Source: Hemicentrotus pulcherrimus (Eukaryota > Echinodermata > Echinoidea > Camarodonta > Strongylocentrotidae). From it: DNA of 12,985 bases. How positions within the stretch are numbered: the stretch's first letter is position 1; the number at the start of each line of letters is the position of its first letter. Below the pieces are notes generated by a model, which was not told where the DNA came from, searched no databases, and worked only from the letters and a program-made list of their open reading frames with translations. A program made the translations under genes and the position numbers. The stretch covers positions 1-12,985 of the forward strand of contig BEXV01001771.1 of assembly GCA_003118195.1 (NCBI GenBank), given 5' to 3'. Positions 1 through 7,724 of this stretch are shown here, one piece after another.

Positions 1-393
1 GTTAACATATCATTAAATATATTTACACAGTGGGGAATAGAAAAACAAAAACAAAATGGGTACAATGTAGCATGTAATTGCTAATATTAATTGGAAAGAA
101 GGAGGATAAAATGTTAATTGGAAAAAAGAAAGATACATGTAAAAACATAAAGCACAAGTGTGTGCTGCATGGGATTTTCAGTAACATTGATGGAATTTCT
201 TTCTGTGTTGATCGTTCTAAAAATACACCAATTACATGTATGTTTTTTTTTTGTATAACGAGAAAGGGAAATGAAAAGAATCATATACTCTGATTGAATG
301 TAATTTCCAGAAAGTTATGTTATGTTCCTGATTGCCCAAATGAAGGAAATGTAAAACTTGAAGAGCCAGAAGCAACATACTTAAAGGAATCGT
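1..393. other. Intronic or intergenic DNA, no gene seen
   Basis: AT-rich sequence with no supportable exon. A short direct repeat of a TTAATTGGAAA-like motif occurs near 87 and 114. A stretch after a TTTCCAG at about 304-310 can be read open for roughly 40 codons with several Cys codons, but it runs into the repeat that starts at about 394 and has no donor site I trust, so I do not call it a gene. Confidence 0.5.
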
Positions 394-721
394 TTAACAA
401 TGTTAAATCTGAGATGCACGGCCCTACGTGTTATCAGTGTCTGTGATATGGTGTAATATTGAAGCCCTAAAAAAATTGCCCTTTAAAATGATCACAAAGA
501 GCCTCAAAAAAGTAAAAACCTTTGAGTGACCGGTTTTACCATACTTGTTTTTCCCAATAGACTGTAGTGTTATGAAAACCGTTTGGCAAACGCAAAATTT
601 AATTTCGATTTTCAATCTTAAATATCTTGATAATCAAACAAACAATCGGCTTGTAAAAGTCATGGGGTTCCTGACTGACCTAAAGTTTAATAATTATCAT
701 TGCAGCATGAGCTAAATTAAG
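394..721 (+). repeat. Left copy of a ~325-bp repeat, inverted relative to 1510-1831
   Basis: This segment aligns over almost its whole length, at roughly 80% identity by eye with small indels, to the reverse complement of 1510-1831. Shared landmarks include AACAATGTTAAA at the outer end, CCCTACGTGTTATCAGTGTC, CCCAATAGACTGTAGTGTTAT and GCAGCATGAGCTAAAT at the inner end. It could be one arm of a large inverted repeat or one of two oppositely inserted copies of a dispersed repeat. The second is favoured because DNA inside the loop belongs to a separate locus duplication. No protein coding is apparent. Confidence 0.75.
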
Positions 722-1219
722 CAATTTTTAAAAGGATCTAAGACAAAGTTACCGGATCTCTTTAAAACTAAAAACAGTGGTTCCCTATGATTACTGTTCT
801 AAGGTGGAACATTTGATTTTATTTCCTGGTCCAAAGCTCAAGTGTCGTAGGTTTGACTTGCTTTCTGATTATCAAGGAAATATCCAAGAATCAACAAATG
901 CTCAACGTATTCAAATAGATACAATCATGTGCTTGTAATAAATACATGGTGGTTATACCAATGATCATGTTATTCCATAGACATTATTCATCATGAATTG
1001 AATATACTGCCTGTACATCTTCCTATTGCAGAGGTGACCATTGCTTCTGTATATCATCAAATCATGTTTAACAATTATTATTTTTCTCATTTGGTTTATA
1101 TACAGTATATACTTAAAATAAATCTTATTTACTTCTTGAAGAGTCACCAATCATAAGACATTTTCAATTTCTCCATTATGATTCCACATATTTACATGTA
1201 GAAGTACAATATGTGTAAG
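722..1219. other. Spacer between the inverted repeat copies, nothing recognised
   Basis: AT-rich DNA with short reading frames only, all without splice-site support or recognisable protein similarity. Nothing else is evident. Confidence 0.5.
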
Positions 1220-1468
1220 ATTTTATCATGCTCAAGAGAGAAAAGAAATAAATATGAAACAAGAGAACATCATTTCACTTTGCAAATACTCTGTCTTTCA
1301 TAGAATAATAATGATAACAGTCTTTATTTACAAAGTGCATCATATGATCATACTCATCTAAAGCAATTTACAACTTTTACATATACATATAAATGTTTGT
1401 ATTATTGATTTCCAATCAACATGATGATGATAATGTTCACATCAATGATGGTCTTTATATTAAAAGGT
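1220..1468 (+). repeat. Upstream flank of a degenerate paralogous FN3 unit
   Basis: This segment is a direct-repeat relative of 3308-3580, which lies just upstream of FN3 exon A. Shared landmarks in the same order are a GAGAAAAGAAAT(A/G)AATATGAAAC block, an AATAATA-rich stretch followed by CAAAGTGCATCAT, CTCATCTAAA(G/A)CAATT, and GATGATAATGT. The offset is about 2.09-2.11 kb. With 1873-2054 it forms the shell of a duplicated exon unit. A dispersed repeat could explain one flank alone, but not both flanks in the same order at the same offset. Confidence 0.7.
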
Positions 1469-1509
1469 ATTGGATATCTTTGCCTCGGATTCTAAACAAA
1501 ATCTTGGAT

Positions 1510-1831
1510 TTAGCTCATGCTGCAATCATGATTATAAACATTTAGGGTCAGTCAGGAACCCCTTGACTTTTACAAGTGGGTAACCTGTCTGATTGTCAAG
1601 ATATTTATGATTGGAAATCAAAATTTTGTTTTCTTAACAGTTTTTATAACACTACAGTCTATTGGGGAAAATGAGTATGGTAAAACTGGTTACTCAAAGA
1701 TTTTTACTTTTTTTGAGGCACTTACATGTATTGATCATATTGAAGCGCAAATTTTGTAGGACATCAATATTACACCATATCACAGACACTGATAACACGT
1801 AGGGCCATGAATCTCAGGTTTAACATTGTTT
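1510..1831 (-). repeat. Right copy of the ~325-bp inverted repeat
   Basis: The reverse complement matches 394-721, ending with the CCCTACGTGTTATCAGTGTC block and TTAAACAATGTTAAA. It sits exactly between two flanks (1220-1468 and 1873-2054) that elsewhere in the window bracket an FN3 exon. It is therefore a candidate for the insertion or rearrangement that removed that exon. No target-site duplication or transposase sequence is visible. Confidence 0.75.
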
Positions 1832-1872
1832 AATAGAAACTGAGAACTTGAGAAGTGCCTTTCCATGGCGAA

Positions 1873-2054
1873 TACATGTAAGTGCATATAACAGAAATAT
1901 TGACAAAAAGAGAAAGAGAACATGATTATAGAAAAAGAATTCTGATAATAACAGCCCAAACATTAACCAGAATTCATATTTACGGTAAAATCGCAATATT
2001 GTATCCTCAATAGTTTTCTGTTCTTATTTTCACTACTTCAACCTTTTAATAATA
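1873..2054 (+). repeat. Downstream flank of the degenerate paralogous FN3 unit
   Basis: This segment is related to 3976-4170, the start of the intron after exon A. Common landmarks are AAGTGCATATA, AATTATAGAAAAAGA (ATTATAGAAAAAGAA here), ACCAAACATT-like text, CAATATTGTATC and ACTACTTCA(A/G)CCTT. The offset is about 2.10-2.12 kb, matching the offset of the upstream flank, which supports an old tandem duplication of exon A and its introns. Confidence 0.7.
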
Positions 2055-2159
2055 TGATCATTAATTGCAACTCATTTGTGCAAATTTCGTATTCTATTTC
2101 GTATTCTTTGTTTCCTTTATTGGAAAGGCTACATTTTGTTTCCACTCCACCATCAAACA

Positions 2160-2285
2160 GAGGGTTACGTGCACATACACTATTCGATACACATACCAAC
2201 ATGCACGCTTGCGCGCATATGCACACACACATACACACGCACGCACCCACACACACACCCACGCTTACACATACAATGTACTTTC
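2160..2285. repeat. CA-rich simple sequence
   Basis: The tract alternates CA/TA/CG dinucleotides (CACACACACATACACACGCA and similar), interrupted by CCCAC. Its strong purine-pyrimidine alternation has Z-DNA potential. It produces overlapping open frames on both strands that are low complexity (His/Thr or Cys/Val rich) and not genes. Similar CA/CCAC tracts recur near 3247-3285, 4230-4250, 4790-4830 and 5208-5600. Confidence 0.8.
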
Positions 2286-2350
2286 GCACAGCACACTCTC
2301 AAACTCATCCAAAAAGAACGTTTAAACACTTTTTCATTTTAAGTTTTACC

Positions 2351-2901
2351 TTAAAGGAGTCACACCAAGAAGCAAAAGTGTTTTGAATTGATGCAAAATT
2401 CTTATCATTGCGAAGGGAAAGCCTTACTGATCAAATACATGTACAACAAATTTCCTCTTCAAAATATGTTTGGGGCCCCAGAAATCAACTTTCAAAAGTG
2501 TTAGTTTTGAGATCCAGTATTTTTTCGTATTTTTTTCGTAGTTGTTTGTATGACGTCGCTATTGTGATGTCACACCCTGGACACGGCTGTTAAAAAAAGG
2601 CTGCTAGCTTCCGCTTGGTCTGCAGCTAGACAGACCAAGTGGAAGCTAGCAGCCGGTACCGAGCTGTTTGTCTAGGGTGTGACGTCACTATTCAGAGCTC
2701 GCTACGCTCATGTGTTTGGCTTACGTTCGGAGGCGCTTGGGGGTCTAAGAAGGGTCTTGAAAAATTGCATTTTACACCTTTCCACGATATCTATATGATT
2801 TCTCAGCAAATTATTCATGTTTTTCAAGAGAAAATCTTTCCATCCATATGTAATTTGTTCTCATCAGTTTTTAGTAAATTTTCTTTGTGTAGCTCCTTTA
2901 A
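2351..2901. mobile_element. TTAA-flanked palindromic MITE-like element
   Basis: The element proper is 2355-2897 (543 bp), bounded by TTAA at 2351-2354 and 2898-2901. Its imperfect terminal inverted repeats are AGGAGTCACAC at the left and GTGTAGCTCCT at the right. Exactly at its centre lies an inverted repeat (2561-2691) with arms containing GT(G)A(C/T)GTCACACCCT and a tight hairpin. TTAA targets are used by the piggyBac and Kolobok superfamilies; which one applies here is undecided. There is no transposase, so it is non-autonomous. Confidence 0.7.
2599..2654. repeat. 24-bp stem hairpin at the element centre
   Basis: Arm 2599-2622 pairs with 2631-2654, with a single mismatch that would be a G-U pair in plus-strand RNA. 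The loop is 8 nt (2623-2630). The outer arms continue the symmetry: GTGATGTCACACCCT at 2564 matches AGGGTGTGACGTCAC ending at 2688. It is most likely part of the foldback architecture of the surrounding element, not an independent small-RNA gene. Confidence 0.85.
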
Positions 2902-3307
2902 GTTTATTTTTTTCTTTTTGAGGCCGCCACCCTAGTCAAGCTTTGCTTATGATTGCGGTCTCCTGCACTTTTTTCAACTGATAGTTTGGATAATACTTTA
3001 AATTCACAATAACATGTTATAGAAATATTAAGTTTCGTTATTATACATGTATGTACATATGTTGTTTTTTTTTTAAATTGACATGAAGTTATCATTGTAT
3101 GTATATTTTGTATTATACCTTACGTTTATATGTTCTCTGATATTTTGTTATCATAATTGGAAAAATGCTGAAGTAAAATTTTAAAAAATCAAATCAAAAG
3201 AATTTCCCATGTTTGAATATACAGTGGAATATTGAATATGAAATATATCACACACACAAACCCACACCCTCACCCTTTCTTCTTCAACCTAAAAACTTTC
3301 TCATCTA
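2902..3307. other. Intron or intergenic DNA, nothing recognised except a CA tract
   Basis: AT-rich non-coding DNA. The part from about 3195 (AAGAATTTCCCATGTTTGAAT, then CACACACAAACCCACACCC) resembles 4178-4250 (AAGAATTTTTGATGTTTGAAT, then CCACACACCCACCCC), suggesting that the DNA before exon A was copied after it as well. No exon is seen. Confidence 0.5.
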
Positions 3308-3580
3308 CGATCACTAGATCAGAAGAGAAAAGAAATGAATATGAAACAAGAGGTCATCAATTAACTTTGCAATATACTCTCTCTTTTTTATAATAGTAAT
3401 CATAATAATAATAGTCTGCAATTACAAAGTGCATCATTCTCATCTAAAACAATTAACACCTTTCACATACTATACAAACATGTAAATGATGATTGAAATT
3501 ATTGTATTATTTATATATCCTTTCAACAAGTTGATGATAATGTGAACATCAGTGATAGTATGTATATAAATAAAAAATGG
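3308..3580 (+). repeat. Intronic block upstream of exon A, paralogous to 1220-1468
   Basis: This is the second member of the flank duplication described at 1220-1468. It ends about 70 bp before the exon A acceptor, so the duplication once covered the exon region. Confidence 0.7.
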
Positions 3581-3652
3581 ATGTGAATTGAATGAAGAAA
3601 TGAATTGATATTCTATTATTAATTGTATTGATTTTTTAAAAATCTATAACAG

Positions 3653-3919
3653 TACCCAACCCGGTAGAACTGACAGGAGGCAACTCTACAGTGAACTCAG
3701 TGAGTGCAACATGGATGAAACCCGCAGGAGAGGTTACCAGCTATGAGGTACAGTGTAGTGATGGGAACGTGTTGGTGTCTCCTTCAGACCAGACTGGTGT
3801 TGGTCCTTTCTCAGCATCCTGTACAGACCTTCTAATAGCAGGAGATGAGTACACAATGAATGTTACCAGTCTCAGCAATGGACAGCGTTCAGATGTAACG
3901 ACTATCGCCTTGAGAGCAT
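3653..3919 (+). CDS. FN3-domain exon A, partial gene
   Basis: This 267-nt exon encodes one fibronectin type III domain of 89 codons (the first codon is split, with T donated by the previous exon and TA here). The acceptor is AACAG before 3653 and the donor is GCAT|GTGAGT after 3919, both phase 1. Visible FN3 features are the strand-B Trp at residue 21 (ATW), YEV at about 31-33, and an AGDEY turn with Tyr67 followed by the strand-F pattern MNVTSLS. Cys35 and Cys57 form the pair seen in all six domains. Sequons include NST (11-13) and NVT (70-72). FN3 domains are beta-sandwich adhesion or spacer modules, here probably extracellular. The codon frame is uninterrupted and an ATG is not expected. 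The parent protein is not identifiable. Confidence 0.92.
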
Positions 3920-3975
3920 GTGAGTTAAAACTGAAAACAGTTGTCACAATAAAAAAATGGTAATAACAATATTTA

Positions 3976-4170
3976 ATTCATAAAGTGCATATACCAGTTA
4001 CAGAATTATTGACGAGAAAAGAAAGAAAACATAATTATAGAAAAAGATAATTTGTGTTAGTTACTAACCAAACATTTACCATTTATATCTACAATTGTGT
4101 ATAGAACAATATTGTATCATCATTGTTTAATTTTTCTATTATTATTAACTACTTCAGCCTTCTGTTAGTG
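3976..4170 (+). repeat. Intronic block downstream of exon A, paralogous to 1873-2054
   Basis: Contains AAGTGCATATA, ATAATTATAGAAAAAGATAA, CAATATTGTATCATCA and ACTACTTCAGCCTT in the same order as 1873-2054. It begins some 56 bp after the exon A donor. Confidence 0.7.
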
Positions 4171-4399
4171 TTTGTGAAAGAATTTTTGATGTTTGAATGT
4201 ACACGTACATTGGAATTATGCGGACTGGAAAAGAAATCAACCACACACCCACCCCTGATACCTCACATATTCAAGCATGGACCCAAATGGTAAAACAGTT
4301 ATAAGTTATGGTTAAAATTCAATCCATTCATTCAAACGTGCAGCCACACCTACTTCTCATCCTATGCATGCTCACGTTGACCCTCAAGTTAAACAGATA

Positions 4400-4720
4400 G
4401 GGTGGTATTCCGGTAGCGCGTACTAAGTTAGCTCGTACTTAGTTAGTTCACACTTTTATGGAGTGCCTGTTGCAAACTAATTTACCCTGTACAGATTATT
4501 TTAATCCGTCAATTAAAAGTGTCCAAAAAATTATTTTTGCAATGAAATGGGAAGAAAAAGATAATATGAGCGTGAACTGAATTTCAACAAAGTCTTTTGG
4601 TAGATTATCTTTGTCATGAGTATTGCAGGATAAAGATGACAACTAGCATTCCATAGAAGTGTGAACTAAAATTTTTGTTTAGTCTAGACTTAGTCCCGGC
4701 TTAACTTGAGAATACCACCC
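4400..4720. mobile_element. 321-bp MITE with GGGTGGTATTC termini
   Basis: The terminal inverted repeats are exact over 11 bp: GGGTGGTATTC (4400-4410) and GAATACCACCC (4710-4720). A subterminal inverted repeat pairs TAGTTCACACTTTTATGGA (from 4444) with TCCATAGAAGTGTGAACTA (to 4670). The flanks read AGATA before and ATAAT after, consistent with a duplicated ATA or TA. A related satellite copy near 5390 reads through the equivalent site as AAATAGATAAGC, supporting insertion. There is no coding capacity and the superfamily is uncertain. Confidence 0.8.
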
Positions 4721-4844
4721 ATAATGTTTAAATTCTACACTCACACATGGACCCTATTAGTAAAACAGTGAAGGGTTCTTCATCTCTTGAACACACATCC
4801 TCACACCCGACACACACGCCCACACTCGTGCTCCATTACCAACT

Positions 4845-4998
4845 CAATACACCAGTTTACAGTTGTATCAGTGCGCATGCGCAGACTGGGCGCCATTTTA
4901 GATTGCACCCAAACAGGGTGCCAATACACCAGTTTACAGTTGTATCAGTGCGCATGCGCAGACTGGGCGCCATTTTAGATTGCACCCAAACAGGGTGC
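4845..4998 (+). repeat. Two identical 77-bp tandem copies
   Basis: Copies at 4845-4921 and 4922-4998 match at every base by eye, and CAAT at 4999-5002 starts a third before the sequence diverges. Each copy includes a terminal CACCAGTTTAC and GTGCGCATGCGCA. Perfect identity implies a recent event or ongoing homogenisation, or possibly an assembly artefact. Confidence 0.93.
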
Positions 4999-5205
4999 CA
5001 ATGACCCGAGGTCACGTATTTATGCGTAAATTAAGATTGCGCCCATGCAAATGATGATAATGCGCGCACAACGCAGCGCGCACGCAGTGATATCATCATA
5101 ATTTGCATGGGCGCAATCTTAATTTACGCATAAATACATGACCTCTAGGTCATTTGGCTTTGTTTGGGTGCCATTTAAAATGGCGCTCACAACCGTAAAC
5201 TGGCG
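4850..5205. mobile_element. Foldback MITE with tandem-duplicated left end
   Basis: The left terminus CACCAGTTTAC (4850) matches the reverse complement of the right terminus GTAAACTGGCG (5195-5205) at 10 of 11 bases, with TA on both sides. Internally, 5016-5052 and 5101-5137 form a perfect 37-bp inverted repeat, extended by GAGGTCA/TGACCTC-like arms and by outer arms with CGCCATTTTA and CACCCAAACA. The left arm is duplicated in tandem as two identical 77-bp copies. TA flanks suggest, but do not prove, the Tc1/mariner type. There is no transposase. Confidence 0.82.
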
Positions 5206-5816
5206 TATACCCACCACACACACCCACAACCTGACAACTCACAACCTCAAACATGGGCCCGAATGGTAAAACAGTTATGGGTGAAAGTTTTATCCATCCA
5301 TTCAAACATGTATCCACATCCACATCCACTCATGCCCCCACATTCCACCCTTCAAACCCCACACACTTACACATGAAAGCTACAGTTAAATAGATAAGCA
5401 CACACACACAAACACCTACCCCCTCACACCTCACACGCTTCCACATGGACCTGAGCAGTAAAACAGTTATCCATCCATTCAAATATGCAGCCATACCTAT
5501 ATACATGTACACCCACTCACCAAACCTCGCACCCAACCACAATGCGACCCTTATGATAAAACGGTTAAGAATTAAAGGTGCAGACACACCCACACACACC
5601 TACATGTATGCTCAATTCTAATGAAAATGTAACAATTAATGTAATATACCAGTGTTGTCAATTTAATGACAAATATGACCAGTTTCACGCTAGAAACGTC
5701 CAGTGACTAATGATTTTATATTAAAGGAAGAATACACCCTCCCCAAGTTCTTTTACCTTTGACCCATGTATATGTCAACTCATTCTAAAGATTTATATGT
5801 ATTTTTGTTTGTGCAG

Positions 5817-6083
5817 TGCCTGAAGCAGTTGAGTTAAGTGAAGCAAGTGATGAAGTGACTACTAGCTCTATAGCTGCAACATGGACTGCTCCCAGTGGTA
5901 CAGTGGAATACTATAACGTCTCCTGCCCAGTTGGAGACCCTTCACCAGCCCGGGTCAAACCCTCAGACAACCTGATGGCATCTTGTGTCAATCTAACAAT
6001 GCCTGGAGACAACTATAGTATATCTGTGACTACAGTCAGTTATGGTGAACGTAGTGAGACAGACACTATCACAATCACTGCTT
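5817..6083 (+). CDS. FN3-domain exon B, partial gene
   Basis: This 267-nt exon encodes one FN3 domain of 89 codons. The acceptor is TTGTGCAG after a T-rich tract and the donor is GCTT|GTAAGT; both introns are phase 1, so it joins in frame to exons A and C. Hallmarks are Trp23 (ATW), a YYNVSC segment with Cys37, Cys57 in ASC, and MPGDNY with Tyr67 before SISVTTVS. Sequons are NVS (34-36), NLT (59-61) and NYS (66-68). It belongs to the same subtype as exon E (51 of 89 identical residues, gap-free), sharing LPEAV at the start and TITITA at the end. The likely role is a disulfide-stabilised extracellular FN3 module; binding partner unknown. Confidence 0.93.
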
Positions 6084-6795
6084 GTAAGTTTATTCAATAA
6101 ATGTTTAAAAATTCAGGGACGGGGGAGCGGGCTAGATTTCTTGCTAAAATTTATCGATGTCTGGAGGTTGCCATATTGCAAACAAATGTATGAACAACGG
6201 ACGATGCCAATTTACTTGTCATTTTGATGATTCTAAAACCGCTCATTATACGCCAATATGCTACATGATCACCATTTGATAATTGCTTCCAGAGATCCTC
6301 TTTCACAATGCAATTGCTTGACCTGAGCTAAACTTTATCTTTAATGGAGAACAGCCAATATTGCATGTTCTTGGCATGTACGCTTGAGTTTTTCTTTTGC
6401 ACCTACATCAAGTTGTCCATTGACTTGAAAATGAAATATTACCATGAAACCTTACCATCGCATTCTCTGCCATATATATGTTTTCTTTTAAGCTTGAAAT
6501 GTTTGTCAGCATGTCTGTCCGCAGCAAATATATTTTCACTGTATAATGTTGGGTAAAAATCGAGCTTGCTCGTTCAAAAACTGTTGCCCTCTCCTTTTTT
6601 TTTTAAATGCTTGCAGACTCCGCTCCTCATTGTCCTATAAATGTTGATTTCATGAATATAGCAATATATGAAAATATCTTTCTATGACTCCAGTAATGCT
6701 TGAAAACTTATAATTTCATCAGCAGAAGAAGTAAGCAAAAGCTTTGATGTCACTGCAGCCTTTGTATACCTGTGTCAAGTAATCCCTTCCCTAAA
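6084..6795. other. Intron sequence, nothing recognised
   Basis: About 700 bp of AT-rich intron after exon B. A poly-T run lies near 6597-6604. The small open frames here lack splice support or domain features. No repeat relationship to other parts of the window was noticed. Confidence 0.5.
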
Positions 6796-7071
6796 GCTAT
6801 GGTCACAAATCTGAACAGCCACCGACCGATCAGTAGCCTGCTCGGTCGCTGCTGGAATATAGGCATCGCCCAGCAATTAGGTCGGTGCCGGGCGGCGACC
6901 GCCCAAATTTTAACTTCGCGCTAAAACTGCAGCAGTGACCGAGCGATGCCCTAAAAATGAGCGGTGCCTGGGCGGCCGTCGCTCGGTGGCCGGGCAGCCG
7001 CCTGGCAGAATTGGTTAAAAACTCACCGCTCTGTCGCTGAGCAGGCTACTTTTGGGTAATGTGACCATGGC
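6796..7071. mobile_element. GC-rich TIR element
   Basis: Outer inverted repeats GCTATGGTCACA (6796-6807) and TGTGACCATGGC (7060-7071) match at 11 of 12 bases. A second, exact pair AGTAGCCTGCTC (6832-6843) and GAGCAGGCTACT (7039-7050) lies inside. The interior is markedly GC-rich, with repeated GGGCGGC, GACCGAGCGATGCC and GGCATCGCCC words that can pair with each other, in contrast to the AT-rich intron. There is no coding capacity. A clear target-site duplication was not found, so the exact boundaries are provisional. Confidence 0.68.
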
Positions 7072-7234
7072 ATTACTATAAAATGACATTGCTCTAGTAA
7101 TAGCAACCCCTTTCCAAAAGGCCACCTACATGTACATTTTGTATCTGTAAAGGCCTCCTTTCTTTTGGTTTCCCTTCACTGGCGTCCCTCGAAGAAACAT
7201 CCTTTTAACACCACCTGTATTTTTAAACACCACC

Positions 7235-7494
7235 TGTCTACAAGGACCACATACCTTTTCTCACTTGAACAGTCTTTATACAGGTCTAACTGTGTATGCC
7301 GATGTCCAATTGAAACTCAGTACCGATTAGAGCCAATCGTATTGCTGGAACCTGTTATTTAATGTCTACAAAGACCGCCTCTTGCTCTCATTAGCAGTCT
7401 CTATTTTACATGTTTAACCATGTAAAGTAAATGTATACATTTGAAATTCAGTACCTCTTAGTGCCAACCTTACCGCCGGTACCTCAACAATAAA
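7235..7494 (+). repeat. ~130-bp tandem duplication spanning exon C acceptor
   Basis: Copy 1 (about 7235-7362) and copy 2 (about 7363-7494) share TGTCTACAA(G/A)GACC, CTCA-TT-GCAGTCT-TAT-like text, TGAAA(C/T)TCAGTACC and AGCCAA/TGCCAA in the same order, offset by 128-131 bp. Across the 43 bases from TGAAA through the exon start, 33 match. The duplication copied an intron 3' end, its acceptor and the first ~30 bp of the FN3 exon. Confidence 0.72.
7321..7366 (+). pseudogene. Relic 5' end of an FN3 exon
   Basis: After an intact acceptor CTCAG (7316-7320), the phase-1 reading gives LPIRANRIAGT, closely resembling LPLSANLTAGT at the start of exon C. Similarity fades after about 11-15 codons, and the frame reaches a TAG at about 7391. 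The relic sits 131 bp before exon C, which is not a multiple of three, so splicing to this acceptor would shift the frame and truncate the protein. I read it as the decayed copy in a local duplication; a regulated poison acceptor is a less likely alternative. Confidence 0.65.
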
Positions 7495-7724
7495 CTCTGT
7501 CAGTGCCATGTGGCCCTATCCTGGAGGATTGGTTGAAGTCTTTGAAGTGGACTGCAGCAACGGGACCGAGAGCAACACAGCAGTGCTTGTTAATCAGACA
7601 AACCCTGATCCTAGTTATCTAGTTAGTTGTGATGGTGTCTGGAATCCTGGTGATAATTACACCATGGTTGTCACGAGCGTTAGCAACGAGCAGGAGAATT
7701 CAGCAAGCATCGTGTTGACAGCTT
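7452..7724 (+). CDS. FN3-domain exon C, partial gene
   Basis: This 273-nt exon encodes one FN3 domain of 91 codons. The acceptor AAATTCAG has a weak pyrimidine tract; the donor is GCTT|GTAAGT; both phases are 1. Trp21 (AMW), FEVDC with Cys35, VSC with Cys60, and NPGDNY with Tyr70 followed by TMVVTSVS mark the FN3 fold. Sequons include NLT (6-8), NGT (37-39), NQT (48-50) and NYT (69-71). It is closest to exon D (shared LPLS start, PGG turn, NSASIVLTA end). A decayed duplicate of its 5' end lies 131 bp upstream. It probably forms part of an extracellular FN3 array. Confidence 0.92.

Larger units (their letters stand above)
4240..5635 (+). repeat. Degenerate satellite, ~147-bp units, broken by two MITEs
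   Basis: A unit with the core CATGGACC(C)...(T)AGTAAAACAGTTA, usually followed by ATCCATCCATTCAAA-(T/C)-ATGCAGCC and then CCAC/CACACC-rich text, recurs with cores starting at about 4276, 4746, 5252 and 5444, plus a weaker one near 5543. Subtracting the two inserted elements (4400-4720 and 4850-5205), the first two spacings come to about 146-148 bp; the later ones are about 192 and 99 bp. The copies are clearly diverged. It lies in the intron between exons A and B. Confidence 0.7.

Noticed and set aside
304..450. Possible Cys-containing short exon reading CYVPDCPNEG
   Set aside because: Slightly reminiscent of a zinc-finger start, but there is no donor and no second half of any domain, and it runs into the inverted repeat at 394.
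394..1831. One 1.4-kb DNA transposon with ~325-bp TIRs
   Set aside because: The interval between the arms includes a flank of the duplicated FN3 unit, and no target duplication is visible, so two separate repeat copies fit better.
2038..2386. Overlapping open frames on both strands through the CA-rich tract
   Set aside because: They translate to low-complexity His/Thr or Cys/Val strings produced by the simple repeat, with no splice or domain support.
2599..2654. microRNA precursor
   Set aside because: The stem is nearly perfect, with no typical bulges, and sits at the exact centre of a palindromic transposon; without small-RNA data the transposon explanation is enough.
3741..3947. Reverse-strand frame over exon A (and similar ones over exons D and F)
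   Set aside because: Antisense shadows of conserved coding exons, with no domain of their own.
4747..5004. 85-codon open frame across the 77-bp duplication
   Set aside because: The period is not a multiple of three, so the repeated peptide appears in two frames; this is duplicated transposon end, not coding.
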